NCBI RefSeq assembly: GCF_038019025.1
Contig: NZ_CP150496.1
Coordinates: 1,019,501 to 1,083,500, forward strand
DNA from: Polaribacter marinaquae
GTDB lineage: Bacteria > Bacteroidota > Bacteroidia > Flavobacteriales > Flavobacteriaceae
DNA length: 64,000 bases
Reading direction: 5' to 3'
Position 1 is the stretch's first letter. Each line of letters begins with the position of its first letter. Shown here in pieces: positions 18,630 through 28,552 of the stretch. A program made the position numbers and the translations under genes. The notes under the pieces were generated by a model, which was given only the letters and a program-made list of their open reading frames with translations, had not been told where the DNA came from and did no database searches.

Positions 18630-20107
18630 TATTTACCAAGTAAAATATCTAATTCCGGAGAAATATTAAATTTGAAAATTAATAATATATACATCGGTAC
18701 AATTAAAATACTTTTCAAAATGATGTTAATAATTGGGTGAATAGGAAAATCCCATATATAAATATTATCAACCGGAAAATCCCAAAAATTAAAAGCAAAA
18801 TACAAAACAGCTATTATTACCAACATTTTTGCGGTTTTATTGGTAAAAGGAGTTATAGAGAATTTCTTTTTTACAAAGTATAGTTTAAATGTATTAGCGC
18901 AAAAAATTACTATTAAGGTAGAAAGTGCCAAACCATTTGTACCCATTTCAAACTCATAATAAAATAACTTATTTAAAGCGTAAACAGAAAGAGCCATAGC
19001 AATACCTACAGGTAGCGTAATTTTATAAAACTTAGAATTATTTATAATTGCACCATTATTACCTAAAAAGCCATTGTACATTTTTAAAAATGAAATCATA
19101 AGCACTACGAGTCCGCCACCGGCATATTCTTTTGGTAATAAATTGAATAACTGTTGCACATTTGTATTGATTAAAACGAAGAAGAATCCGCTAATTAAAA
19201 GTAAATTTATAGAACTTTTTTTATACAAAGAGCCAACCTCTTTTTGGTTATCTTCATTTAATGTTTTAGATGTTAATGGCTGTAAAATATTTAACATTGC
19301 TCTACTTGGGGCTTCTATAAAAGATCCTATAAAAACAGCAACAGAATAATAAGCTGCGATTGCCAAAGTTTCTTTACCCGGAATCATAAATTTATCAATA
19401 TCTAAAATAATTGCACCAGCACTTCCCGCTAAAATTATGTACCCAGAAAATCGTAAAACTTCAATAAAATTTGCAGGTTTTGCAAATGTAAACTTTGGTA
19501 CGTAAAGTTTTAATGCATAAAACATCATTATAAACATCCTTAAAAAATACGCTGCCGTTAGGTAATAAATAAATTCTGGTTTGCTAATAAATTCAAAATA
19601 AACAGCAAAAAGTAACAACATTACTACTACTCTATTCCATAATTCTTTTAAAATATTACCAAAAACAGTTTGAAACTGAACTTTTGCCCAAGAATAAAAA
19701 ATCTCGAAATAAGCACAAGCCACTGCTATTAAATAAATTACAATTGTATAATCTTTTATAATAGGATTCTCTTCTGATAAATAATCTCCTATTTCTTGAT
19801 AAAAAATATTACCAAAATAAGCTATTGGTATTGCAATTAACAACGGTAAAAAAACAACAGAAGATAGAAATTTATCTTTTTCTACTTTTGTGAAATAACT
19901 AGAGAAAAACTTAACAATTGTATGATGAATTCCTAATGCTATTAATGGCATTAAAAGGTTGGATGTAGATAATAGAAACGTAACTAAACCATAATACTCG
20001 TCTTCTAAAAACCTTGTGTACAAAAAAAGAGTATTAATACCACCAAAGGCAAAACCTAAGTATATAAAAAAAGTGTTTTTTAATGATTGTTTTAATACAA
20101 TTCCCAT
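18608..20107 (-). CDS. Polysaccharide flippase (Wzx/MATE-like, oligosaccharide exporter)
   Basis: A 499-residue inner-membrane protein with about 14 hydrophobic helices and the N-terminal pattern of the polysaccharide biosynthesis/export family (FIYLGFAFGGINTLFLYTRFL). Such proteins flip lipid-linked sugar intermediates to the periplasmic side. The substrate is not deducible. It is the last gene of a minus-strand operon with DUF4834, YfhO and two glycosyltransferases; the neighbouring glycosyltransferase stop is one base away. This fits a role in a surface glycan or lipopolysaccharide. Confidence 0.85.
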   Translation of the reverse strand: MGIVLKQSLKNTFFIYLGFAFGGINTLFLYTRFLEDEYYGLVTFLLSTSNLLMPLIALGIHHTIVKFFSSYFTKVEKDKFLSSVVFLPLLIAIPIAYFGNIFYQEIGDYLSEENPIIKDYTIVIYLIAVACAYFEIFYSWAKVQFQTVFGNILKELWNRVVVMLLLFAVYFEFISKPEFIYYLTAAYFLRMFIMMFYALKLYVPKFTFAKPANFIEVLRFSGYIILAGSAGAIILDIDKFMIPGKETLAIAAYYSVAVFIGSFIEAPSRAMLNILQPLTSKTLNEDNQKEVGSLYKKSSINLLLISGFFFVLINTNVQQLFNLLPKEYAGGGLVVLMISFLKMYNGFLGNNGAIINNSKFYKITLPVGIAMALSVYALNKLFYYEFEMGTNGLALSTLIVIFCANTFKLYFVKKKFSITPFTNKTAKMLVIIAVLYFAFNFWDFPVDNIYIWDFPIHPIINIILKSILIVPMYILLIFKFNISPELDILLGKYYNKQSK

Positions 20108-20108
20108 T

Positions 20109-21374
20109 CTACGAAGTTATGTTTTTTAGAATAGAGGCTAGATTTTTCGTCAACTCTTTTCTATGATATTTTTTTATGTCGCTAGATGTAACCAACAATT
20201 TATTATTTTTAAAATCGTTATATAACGATTTAATTTCTTCTGATAATTTTATTTCATTATCAAAATTTACAATCTTACCAGCGTTTGTTTCCTCTAAAAT
20301 TGTGGCCAAATCTCCTTTTTCTGGTCCGATGGCTAAAATAGGTCTTTTAGCTGTTAAATACTCAAATAACTTTCCTGTTAAAACACCTTCATTATTTAAT
20401 ACATTCGGAATTAATAATAATAAAACCTGAGATTTTTTTTGATACTCGATCGCTTTATGATGTGGTAAATACCCTAAGAATGTAGTGTTTTCTGATAAAT
20501 TAAATCGTTGTATATCTTGCTTTACATCATTTACAATATCTCCAATAAAATTAATTTGTAAGTCGTTTTTAAAACTTGAATCTTGTAAACAAAGTTTTTC
20601 TAAAACTTTAAACAATACTGTTGGATTGCTTTGTTTGGGTAACAAACCAATATATGAAATTGTAAATTTTTTATCTAATCTTATGATATTTTTAGTCACA
20701 ACTTCATCATCGAAACCATTGGTAATAACCTCTACTCTTTTTGCTGTTTTTAAAAACTCCCTTTTTAAAGTGTTACTAACAGTTAGTATACAATCAGCAT
20801 TTTTTAAAACTGATTTTTCTAATTTAATATTTTTATTTTTTGCAAAAGATAACTGATTAAAGTCTTTATTATAATATAAGTTTGACCAAGGATCACGAAA
20901 ATCTGCAACCCATTTTAGATTATTCTTTTGATGCAATTTTTGCGCAATTAAATGCATACTATGTGGCGGCCCTGTGGAAATTATTACATCAATTTCAGAA
21001 GAATCGATAATTTTCTGCAAATATTTAACCGATGAATTCACCCAAAAGATTTTAGGATCTGGAATAAAGAAATTTCCTCTAATAAAAGACAAAAATCCGC
21101 CATTACTAACATTAGAAACACCTTTTTTTTGTTTACTATTTTTTTTCCAAAATAATAAATCTGTTGGTTCCCAAATTGGTTGTTTTAAAATCTTAATATT
21201 TTTAGGAACTTCATTAAGTAATGTTTTATCTTCTTTTGGATAGTTTGCATTATCAACGGTATACACTATTGGTTCAATATCAAAATTCTGTAAATATTTT
21301 ACAAATTTTAACCAACGCTGAACGCCAGAACCACCTGCAGGAGGCCAATAATATGTGATTATTAGAACTTTCAA
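20109..21374 (-). CDS. Glycosyltransferase, GT4/GT-B type
   Basis: A 421-residue cytosolic or membrane-associated enzyme. The N-terminus ITYYWPPAGGSGVQRWLKF has the glycine-rich loop of GT-B glycosyltransferases that act on lipid-linked acceptors. The C-terminal half carries GKLFEYLTAKRPILAIGPE, with the donor-binding glutamate region of family 4. Donor and acceptor sugars are unknown. Its start codon overlaps the end of the upstream glycosyltransferase gene by 4 bp, indicating translational coupling. Confidence 0.85.
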   Translation of the reverse strand: MKVLIITYYWPPAGGSGVQRWLKFVKYLQNFDIEPIVYTVDNANYPKEDKTLLNEVPKNIKILKQPIWEPTDLLFWKKNSKQKKGVSNVSNGGFLSFIRGNFFIPDPKIFWVNSSVKYLQKIIDSSEIDVIISTGPPHSMHLIAQKLHQKNNLKWVADFRDPWSNLYYNKDFNQLSFAKNKNIKLEKSVLKNADCILTVSNTLKREFLKTAKRVEVITNGFDDEVVTKNIIRLDKKFTISYIGLLPKQSNPTVLFKVLEKLCLQDSSFKNDLQINFIGDIVNDVKQDIQRFNLSENTTFLGYLPHHKAIEYQKKSQVLLLLIPNVLNNEGVLTGKLFEYLTAKRPILAIGPEKGDLATILEETNAGKIVNFDNEIKLSEEIKSLYNDFKNNKLLVTSSDIKKYHRKELTKNLASILKNITS

Positions 21375-22561
21375 TCGATTAAATTGTTATACAGGTTCAG
21401 TAACTTTTTAGACGTTTCTTCCCAACAAAATTCGTTTATAATAAAATTCTTACCGTTTTTACCTAAGTTATTTCTTAGCGAAGCATCTTTATATAAAATT
21501 TGAATTTTAGCTGTAAAATCTTGGCTATCTTTTTGTTCGTGCACCAAACCAGCATTTGCTTTTTCTACCAGTTTTTTCTGAGCAATAGCATTACTAACCA
21601 AAAGAGGTTTTGCAAAACTCATGTATTGAAAAATCTTATTTGCATAAGCAACATCGTGCTGTAAATTTCTGTGCAAAGGCGATATACAAACGGCACTTGC
21701 CAAAATATAAGATTGAAAAAGAGAAACATCTTGCCAACCTTCAAAATCTACCAATTTTTCTAGATTTAAATCTTTAACTTGTTTCTTTAAAATTGCATCG
21801 GTAGTATTTCTACCAACGATAACCAACTTTATTTCTGGTATAGATTTTTTCAATTGGTTTACAGCAGTAATCGCTGTTTGTAATCCTCTTCTAAGATGCG
21901 TATCACCTAAATAAAGAATTACAAAATTGTTTTTATATTTTTCTAAAATAGTTTCTTTTACAGTAAAATTTTCGAAGAAAGATTTTCTAATCGTATTTGG
22001 TACAAGTACCAATTTATCCTTTTGTTTTGGTAATCTTTGTGCTAAAGTTTCTAAAAATTCTGGCGATACAGAAATTACTTTATCTGCTTTTGCTATAAAC
22101 TCTTCCTCTTTGATTTTCCATTTTTTTGGAGAAATAATATACTTTCCAGGAAATTTCTGTAAATGAGGATACAATTTCATCACCTCTGGCATATTATCAT
22201 GCAAATCTAAAACTACAGGTAGTTTTTTATTCTTGTTCGATTTAAAAACAGCTTCTGCTATTCTCATATCATGAATGTGAATTGCTTCTATATCATTCTC
22301 TGCTATAAATTTCGATATTTTCTTTTTCATTAAAAAAGAATATAACGGAATGGTATAAGCCAATGCAGATAGTTTATATTCTAACTTATTAGATGTAAAT
22401 CGTTTTACTTTTATACCGTTTATTACCTCTGATGGCTTTTGATCACCATAATTTAGACAAAATAAAAAAACTTCATGTCCATCGTTTACCAAAGAAATAG
22501 CTTCATTTTCTACTCTTGGATCTGGAGGAAAAGAAGCATCTAGAATCATTCCTATTTTCAT
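21371..22561 (-). CDS. Glycosyltransferase, GT4 family
   Basis: A 396-residue GT-B enzyme. The N-terminus (MILDASFPPDPRVENEA) is that of family 4 mannosyl- or glucosyltransferase-like proteins. The C-terminal domain has KIFQYMSFAKPLLVSNA, the position of the E-x7-E type donor-binding motif. It transfers a nucleotide-activated sugar to an unknown acceptor. It overlaps its neighbours on both sides by 4 bp and so sits inside a tightly coupled glycan operon. Confidence 0.85.
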   Translation of the reverse strand: MKIGMILDASFPPDPRVENEAISLVNDGHEVFLFCLNYGDQKPSEVINGIKVKRFTSNKLEYKLSALAYTIPLYSFLMKKKISKFIAENDIEAIHIHDMRIAEAVFKSNKNKKLPVVLDLHDNMPEVMKLYPHLQKFPGKYIISPKKWKIKEEEFIAKADKVISVSPEFLETLAQRLPKQKDKLVLVPNTIRKSFFENFTVKETILEKYKNNFVILYLGDTHLRRGLQTAITAVNQLKKSIPEIKLVIVGRNTTDAILKKQVKDLNLEKLVDFEGWQDVSLFQSYILASAVCISPLHRNLQHDVAYANKIFQYMSFAKPLLVSNAIAQKKLVEKANAGLVHEQKDSQDFTAKIQILYKDASLRNNLGKNGKNFIINEFCWEETSKKLLNLYNNLID

Positions 22562-24984
22562 GCTCCTTTACGTTTCTTCTTCTCGTCATAAAAAAACCAT
22601 CCGGCAGAAACAACAATTAATAATGCGTAAGAAATCAACGAAAATATTTTTCCTTCTTTAATTACTTTTGGTTCAAATTTAAATGTAATTTCATGATTTC
22701 CTGCAGGAATCTCCATTCCTCTTAAAACATAATTTACGTTGTAATACGGCACTAATTTTCCGTCTAAATAAGCATTCCAGCCATCTTCATAATAGATTTC
22801 AGAAAAAACAGCGAATTGTGCTTTCGTAGAACTTGATTGATATTTTAAATTCGTAACATCATTACTAATCAATTTAATTGTTGCTGTAGAATCTTTTTCA
22901 ACAAATAAATTTTCTTTTAATTTACTAAAATTCTCTTTTAAAATTACAGCAGTATTTTTAGTATTTAAAGAATCTAAAGCTTGTATTTCTTCATTTGCAT
23001 TGTTTACAGAAATTAACTTTTCTACAAACCAAACATTACCGTTTGCTTCGATATTTTGTTGTGCTTGAACGTTCCCTTTATTATCTGGCACAATAAAATA
23101 CTTGGTATTTAGCATGTTTAAAACTTGCATATTATTCTTTGCAATTTGATAATCAAATAGCTCTTGATAACGACCAAGTTTAGCAGCATGATAACCACCA
23201 ATAGAATTATGAAAGTAAGATGTACTTCCATCATTCATAGGATCAACAGAAAAATTTGCTACTCTAAAATAAGATGTATCTTTTAAAATTGCTTTATCAG
23301 CACTTGAAGCTACAAATGGTTTTTCTATTTTTCTTGATGATTTAAAATCGTCTGCATTTACATAATTAAGATTTACAGATAACAAATCGAAAAGAATTAA
23401 AACAGTTATTGCTATAATGGCTAAGGGTATTTTGATTTTCTTTTTTAAAGTAAACCATAACACAGCACCAGAAATAAGAACCATTACTAGAGATTTAACT
23501 GTATCTGAAAATAACATTGCTTTTCTGTCTGCAATTACTGCGTCTAAAAACCCAGGAACTTCACTATACTGTTGCGCATCTCTTAATCCTTCAAAAGTTC
23601 CGAAAATATGAGCAAAACCAAAACCTACTATTATTAAACCACCAAATACGATAACTGCCTTTTTTAGAGCTGCTTGTTTCTCGTTTAACTCTAGAGAACT
23701 AGAAAACAGTTCTTTTAAACCTAAAACACCTAAAATTGGCACACACAATTCTGCAATTACCTGTATTGATGAAACTGCTCTAAATTTATTGTAAAGTGGT
23801 ACATAATCAATAAAAAAGTTAGTAATCACCTCAAAATTTCTACCCCAACTTAAAATAATAGAAAAGATTGTTGCAGCAACTAACCATTCTTTTATTCTTC
23901 CTTTTACTAAAAATAACCCTAAAAAAAACAGAAAAAATACAACAACACCAATATACGCAGGTGCTTCTACAATTGGTTGATCTCCCCAATACGTTAAAAC
24001 TTGTTTCGAATATTCTTTGGCTGTTTTTTTATCTGTTTTTTCTTCAATAAACTCATAAAAGTTAGAATTCTCTCCTAATTCTTCTACAGTTCCACCGCCC
24101 ATAAAACGCGGAATAAATAAATTAAAAGTTTCTAATTTAGAGTAACTGTATTGAGTTATGTAAGATTTATCTAAACCTTCTGTAGCCTTTTTTGTAGAAC
24201 CGTCTAGATTAATTGTTAATTCTGATTTTCCTCTTGTACTGTGTTCAGAATATTCTTTCATTGCCATTAATCTTGGCGCATTTGCTCCTATACCTAAAAC
24301 TACAGCTGCAATAATTACTGCTGCTTGTTTTATAAATAATTGCACCTTACGTTCTTTAATCGCATTAATTAATTCTACCAAACCAAGAATTAATAAACAG
24401 AAACCTAAATAGTAGGTCATTTGAATATGGTTAGCATAAATTTCTAAAGCCATTGCCAAACCTGTAACAATAAAACCTAAAACAAACTTTCTATTAAAAA
24501 TCCAAATAACACCCGCTAAAACTAAAGGCATATATGCAATTGCATGGGCCTTTGCATTGTGACCTGCACCAAATATTATAATTAGATAAGTAGAAAACCC
24601 AAAGGATAAAGCACCTAAAATTGCCAATCTCCATTTAACTTTTAACGCCATCATCAACACAAAAAAGCTTAAAAAATACAAAAATGTATAATCTGCAGGT
24701 CTTGGTAAAAATCTAAGTAATTTATCTACACTTCTTACAATATCGTTTGGATAATAAGCACTTAAAGGATAAGCTGGCATTCCGCTAAAAGAAGCATCTG
24801 TCCAATAAGGTTCTTCGTTATTATCTGCTCTATAATCATTAATATCTTTCACCATTCCTCTAAATTGAGTAATGTCTGATTGATTTAATTTTTGACCTTT
24901 TAAAACAGGATGAAAGTAAATTAAAGAAGCTATTATAAATACAAGAATTGCTACTAAATAAGGAAAAAGTTTGTTAAGTTTCAA
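22558..24984 (-). CDS. YfhO-family multipass membrane glycosyltransferase-like protein
   Basis: An 808-residue inner-membrane protein with about 12 to 14 transmembrane helices and large periplasmic parts, the last of which ends in AGNHEITFKFEPKVIKEGKIFSL before a final helix, a conserved YfhO feature. YfhO of Gram-positive bacteria transfers sugars from a lipid carrier to a cell-wall polymer; the Bacteroidetes homologues are assumed to act similarly, probably from polyprenyl-phosphate sugars. The acceptor is unknown. It lies 46 bp downstream of the DUF4834 gene and leads the glycosyltransferase block. Confidence 0.85.
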   Translation of the reverse strand: MKLNKLFPYLVAILVFIIASLIYFHPVLKGQKLNQSDITQFRGMVKDINDYRADNNEEPYWTDASFSGMPAYPLSAYYPNDIVRSVDKLLRFLPRPADYTFLYFLSFFVLMMALKVKWRLAILGALSFGFSTYLIIIFGAGHNAKAHAIAYMPLVLAGVIWIFNRKFVLGFIVTGLAMALEIYANHIQMTYYLGFCLLILGLVELINAIKERKVQLFIKQAAVIIAAVVLGIGANAPRLMAMKEYSEHSTRGKSELTINLDGSTKKATEGLDKSYITQYSYSKLETFNLFIPRFMGGGTVEELGENSNFYEFIEEKTDKKTAKEYSKQVLTYWGDQPIVEAPAYIGVVVFFLFFLGLFLVKGRIKEWLVAATIFSIILSWGRNFEVITNFFIDYVPLYNKFRAVSSIQVIAELCVPILGVLGLKELFSSSLELNEKQAALKKAVIVFGGLIIVGFGFAHIFGTFEGLRDAQQYSEVPGFLDAVIADRKAMLFSDTVKSLVMVLISGAVLWFTLKKKIKIPLAIIAITVLILFDLLSVNLNYVNADDFKSSRKIEKPFVASSADKAILKDTSYFRVANFSVDPMNDGSTSYFHNSIGGYHAAKLGRYQELFDYQIAKNNMQVLNMLNTKYFIVPDNKGNVQAQQNIEANGNVWFVEKLISVNNANEEIQALDSLNTKNTAVILKENFSKLKENLFVEKDSTATIKLISNDVTNLKYQSSSTKAQFAVFSEIYYEDGWNAYLDGKLVPYYNVNYVLRGMEIPAGNHEITFKFEPKVIKEGKIFSLISYALLIVVSAGWFFYDEKKKRKGA

Positions 24985-25030
24985 TTTTAAAATTGTTTTA
25001 GGTTGCTATTTATTTTGAAGCGACTTTAGT

Positions 25031-25294
25031 CTAATCGATTTCTTCAAAATCTACATACTCACCAACAGACTTTTTACTTTCTTTTTGGTTTCCTGGTTTT
25101 TTATCTATAATTGTTTCACCTTCTTTTACAGAAGGGTTTTGTGCTTGTCTTTGCTGCCCTCCAAATTGTTGTTCTGCTTTCTTTTGAATAGTTTCTGCTG
25201 CTTTTTTCATTAAAAAAGGCGCAAAAAGTCTTGCTAAAAATTTAAACGCATAATAAAATAAGAAAATAAAAAAGAGTGTTTTAAGTAAACCCAT
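25031..25294 (-). CDS. DUF4834 family small membrane protein
   Basis: An 87-residue protein with one N-terminal transmembrane helix (LLKTLFFIFLFYYAFKFLARLFAPFLM) followed by a charged, glutamine-rich cytosolic tail ending YVDFEEID. This layout and the C-terminal acidic signature match DUF4834, which is known mainly from Bacteroidetes and has no assigned function. It is first in the minus-strand glycan operon, with a promoter box 26 bp upstream. Confidence 0.75.
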   Translation of the reverse strand: MGLLKTLFFIFLFYYAFKFLARLFAPFLMKKAAETIQKKAEQQFGGQQRQAQNPSVKEGETIIDKKPGNQKESKKSVGEYVDFEEID

Positions 25295-25319
25295 TTATAA
25301 ATTTAATTTAAAAATATAT

Positions 25320-25327
25320 CAAAAATA
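25320..25327 (-). promoter_or_regulatory. -7 promoter box (TATTTTTG, minus strand) of the glycan operon
   Basis: Read on the minus strand the bases are TATTTTTG, a match to TAnnTTTG. The box ends 25 bp before the DUF4834 ATG (25294). No good box was seen in the 46 bp before the YfhO gene, so one transcript may cover 25294 down to 18608. Confidence 0.55.
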
Positions 25328-25420
25328 ACAATTTGAGTACAATTGAGACGTTATGAATCTATAAAAGTTTCTTAAACCTAAAAAAGTAGTGTTTGCCTTT
25401 ATAAAACAGCTTTTTTGTTC

Positions 25421-25428
25421 TATGTTTG
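25421..25428 (+). promoter_or_regulatory. -7 promoter box (TATGTTTG) of the outer-membrane transporter gene
   Basis: TATGTTTG matches TAnnTTTG. Transcription should start near 25433, too close to the ATG at 25435 for a normal leader, which supports the later ATG at 25471 as the start of the gene. Confidence 0.5.
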
Positions 25429-25470
25429 TGAAGCATGTTAGATTTAAAATGTAAACTCTATTCTTTTTCT

Positions 25471-26646
25471 ATGAATGTAAATAAATTTCAGCTATTTATT
25501 GTTGTTTTTTTTAGTTGTGTTGCTTCTAATTTTGCGCAATATACAGATGTTATAAACTCTAATAAACCTGGTTTTTCTGAAAGCCCGTATAGTGTTGGGA
25601 CAGGAGTTTACCAGTTTGAAAGCAATGTTTTTTATAGAAACACAAGTATAGAACCTACGTTTTCTAGACCAGAATCTTTAGGTTTAGATCTTTTATTTAG
25701 AACCAGTTTCCTTTTTGAAAAACTAGAATTAAATACACAATTAACCTATCAAAGAGATAAAGTAGCTTTTAAAAATATTTTTACATCGAGTTACGACGTA
25801 TCTGGTTTTAGCCGAGTTACTGTTGGCGCTAAATATTTGGTTTATCAACAAGAATACGAAGACAAATCTAAAGAAGTAAGAAGCTGGAAAAGAAGACACG
25901 CATTCGATACAAAAAGATTAATACCTTCTGTTGCCGTTTACCTTGGTATGAATACTGATTTTGTAAGTGAAATTCATAAAACGGGTAGCATTACGCCAAA
26001 AGTAGGAATCCTTTTACAACATAATCTTACACAAGATTTTAATGTAATTACCAATGTTTTTTATGATAATATTGGTTCAGATTTTTCTGAGTTTTCTTAC
26101 ATCATAACGGCTACACAAAATTTTAGCGACCAATGGTCTGCATTTATAGAAAATCAAACTATTTTTCAAGAATACCAAAATAACACCAACTTAGGCTTGG
26201 GGTTAGCCTATTTATATGATACAAATTTACAATTTAACACTTCTGCAAGGTTACTTTTTGAAGGCCAATCTAAAGGTTATTACGCTAGTTTAGGAATTTC
26301 GTATAGAATAAACAGACATAGAGATTCTTTTATAGAATTAGATGATAATGGTCAAGAAATTAAAGACACACCAATATCTCGCTACAACAAAAAACAAAGT
26401 AGCTTTTTTAATAGGTTTTTTAATATCTTTAAAAAGAAAGATAAAAATACTAGATCTAGACCAACCAGAACAAGAAAAGCAACTTCAAAGAAAAAAACTG
26501 GTGGTTTTTTAGGTATCTTCGGAAAGAAAAAAAAGAAAGCCACAAAGAAAGAAACAGAAATTGAAAAATTAGAAAGAGAAATTAAAGAGCTAGAAAAAGA
26601 GATGAAGAAAGAAGATCAGAAAAAGAAAAAAAACGATAATAATTAG
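25471..26646 (+). CDS. Outer-membrane transporter-like beta-barrel protein (phenol_MetA_deg type)
   Basis: A 391-residue protein if translated from the ATG at 25471, which gives a clean signal peptide (MNVNKFQLFIVVFFSCVASNFAQ). An in-frame ATG at 25435 would add 12 residues before it. The mature part (INSNKPGFSESPYSVGTGVYQFESNVFY...) has regular amphipathic strands and resembles the outer-membrane phenol_MetA_deg/transporter family. From about residue 310 the tail is extremely basic (stretches of Lys, Arg, Thr), then a Lys/Glu coiled-coil-like end. That tail is unusual for a barrel protein. It is followed after 15 bp by the GNAT-like gene. Confidence 0.7.
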   Translation: MNVNKFQLFIVVFFSCVASNFAQYTDVINSNKPGFSESPYSVGTGVYQFESNVFYRNTSIEPTFSRPESLGLDLLFRTSFLFEKLELNTQLTYQRDKVAFKNIFTSSYDVSGFSRVTVGAKYLVYQQEYEDKSKEVRSWKRRHAFDTKRLIPSVAVYLGMNTDFVSEIHKTGSITPKVGILLQHNLTQDFNVITNVFYDNIGSDFSEFSYIITATQNFSDQWSAFIENQTIFQEYQNNTNLGLGLAYLYDTNLQFNTSARLLFEGQSKGYYASLGISYRINRHRDSFIELDDNGQEIKDTPISRYNKKQSSFFNRFFNIFKKKDKNTRSRPTRTRKATSKKKTGGFLGIFGKKKKKATKKETEIEKLEREIKELEKEMKKEDQKKKKNDNN

Positions 26647-26661
26647 ACGCTACTTTTTACA

Positions 26662-27783
26662 ATGATTACCTTAAAAAAAATAAATACTAAAAAGGAAATG
26701 AAACAGTTTGTAACATTTCCTTTTTCATTATATAAAGACAATAAATATTGGGTACCACCAATAATTAAAGATGAAGTAGATAATTTCGACCCAAATAAAA
26801 ATCCTGTTTTTGAAAATGCTGATGCTCAATTTTTTGTAGCGATTAGAGATGGTAAAATTGTAGGTAGAATTGTAGCGATTATCAATTGGTTTGAAATTGA
26901 AAAACAACAAATAAAAAAAATGCGTTTTGGTTGGTTTGATGTAATTGATGACATCGAAGTAACAAAAGTTCTTTTAGCCAAAGTTAAAGAAATTGGTTTA
27001 GCAAATAATTTAGAATATATAGAAGGACCTGTTGGTTTTAACAATTTAGATAAAACTGGCGTTTTAGTTGATGGTTTCGATCATATAGGCACCATGATTA
27101 CTTGGTACAATCACCCATATTATAAAGATCATTTAGAAGAACTTGGCTTTGTAAAAGAAAAAGAATACTTAGAAAATAAATTTAAATTCGATAAAGTAGA
27201 CAAAGTATATTTTGATAGAATTAGTAAGATTATTAAAAGGCGATTTAAGTTAAAAGCACTAGACTTTACAAAGACAAAAGACATTATGCCATATGTTGAT
27301 GAAATGTTTGATGTTTTTGATAAATCGTACTCTAAACTTTCTTCTTTTGTACCAATTTCTGATGCTCAAATAGCTTTTTTTAAGAAAAAATACATTTCTT
27401 TTATCAACCCAGAATATATAAAGTTTGTTGTTGATGAGAATAATAAAGTTGTTGCTTTTGCAATTGTAATGCCCTCTTTTTCTGAAGCGCTTCAAAAAGC
27501 AAAAGGCAAACTATTTCCGTTTGGTATATTTCATCTTTTAAAAGCAAGAAAACATGCTAAAGATGTTACTTTTTATTTAATTGGTGTACATCCAGAGTAT
27601 CAAAACAAAGGTGTCCATGCAATTATTTTCGATCAATACACAAAAACATTTGGTCCTTTAGGAATAGACAATTGTATTAGAACGCCAGAGTTAGAAGACA
27701 ATGAAGCAATTAAAAAATTATGGGAAAACTTTGATCCTGTAACTCATAAACGAAGACGAACTTACAAAAAGAGTATTGTTTAA
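26662..27783 (+). CDS. GNAT-like acyltransferase-domain protein
   Basis: A 373-residue cytosolic protein. Residues about 20-110 (SLYKDNKYWVPPI, then NADAQFFVAIRDGKIVGRIVAIIN) and 290-340 (FYLIGVHPEYQNKGVHAIIFDQY) show the split N-acetyltransferase fold, including the Q/R-x-x-G-x-G/A-like acetyl-CoA loop as QNKGVH. It belongs to a conserved bacterial family of about 370 residues with no assigned substrate. An alternative name, GTP cyclohydrolase, appears in some databases for relatives but no such motif is visible. It precedes rsmE by 22 bp. Confidence 0.65.
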   Translation: MITLKKINTKKEMKQFVTFPFSLYKDNKYWVPPIIKDEVDNFDPNKNPVFENADAQFFVAIRDGKIVGRIVAIINWFEIEKQQIKKMRFGWFDVIDDIEVTKVLLAKVKEIGLANNLEYIEGPVGFNNLDKTGVLVDGFDHIGTMITWYNHPYYKDHLEELGFVKEKEYLENKFKFDKVDKVYFDRISKIIKRRFKLKALDFTKTKDIMPYVDEMFDVFDKSYSKLSSFVPISDAQIAFFKKKYISFINPEYIKFVVDENNKVVAFAIVMPSFSEALQKAKGKLFPFGIFHLLKARKHAKDVTFYLIGVHPEYQNKGVHAIIFDQYTKTFGPLGIDNCIRTPELEDNEAIKKLWENFDPVTHKRRRTYKKSIV

Positions 27784-27805
27784 TAATTCTGATAAAATCT
27801 AACAA

Positions 27806-28513
27806 ATGCAATTATTTTATAATTCAGAAATTTCTACAGAAACACAAGAAATTACTTTCGATAAAATTGAAAGCAAACATATTGTACGTGTTTTAAGAAA
27901 AAAAGAAGGAGATATTCTTAAAATAACAAATGGTAAAGGCTTTTTATTTGATGTAGAAATTATTTTAGCAAGCGATAAAAAGTGTTTAGCTAAGGTTACT
28001 TCTTTTACTGAAAAACAAAAACCTTGGCAATATTATTTACATGTTGCAATTGCGCCTACAAAAAATAACGATAGAATAGAATGGTTTTTAGAAAAAGCAA
28101 CAGAAATTGGTATCGATGAAATTACACCAATTATTTGTTCTAATTCAGAAAGAAGGATTGTAAAATTAGAACGATTTGAAAAAATTATTCAGTCTGCCAT
28201 GAAACAATCGTTAAAATTTACGTTGCCAAAATTAAACGAACCTGTAAAATTTAATGATTTTATCAATCAAGATTTTGATGGCAAAACATGTATTGCACAT
28301 TGTGAAGAGCAAGATAAAAATCTATTAAAGTCTGTAATAAATCCTGCTGAAAAAACAACTATACTTATAGGACCCGAAGGAGATTTTTCTATAGAAGAAA
28401 TAAAAAAAGCATTAGAAAAGAAGTTTACACCTATTTCTTTAGGTGAAAGTAGATTACGAACAGAAACAGCAGCTTTAGTTGCTGTTAATACTATTTCGTT
28501 TATCAATCAATAA
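27806..28513 (+). CDS. rsmE: 16S rRNA (uracil(1498)-N3)-methyltransferase RsmE
   Basis: A 235-residue SPOUT-class methyltransferase. The N-terminal PUA-like domain (to about 70, with HIVRVLRKKEGD) binds RNA. The C-terminal trefoil-knot domain includes ATEIGIDEITPI, the SAM-binding IGPEGDFS (near 189-196) and LGESRLRTETAAL at the knot end. It methylates U1498 in the decoding centre. Size and motifs match E. coli RsmE. It is followed after 39 bp by DUF4159 in the same orientation. Confidence 0.95.
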   Translation: MQLFYNSEISTETQEITFDKIESKHIVRVLRKKEGDILKITNGKGFLFDVEIILASDKKCLAKVTSFTEKQKPWQYYLHVAIAPTKNNDRIEWFLEKATEIGIDEITPIICSNSERRIVKLERFEKIIQSAMKQSLKFTLPKLNEPVKFNDFINQDFDGKTCIAHCEEQDKNLLKSVINPAEKTTILIGPEGDFSIEEIKKALEKKFTPISLGESRLRTETAALVAVNTISFINQ

Positions 28514-28552
28514 GTTTTTTCTTATATTGCTTTAAAATTTCCTAAATATTTT

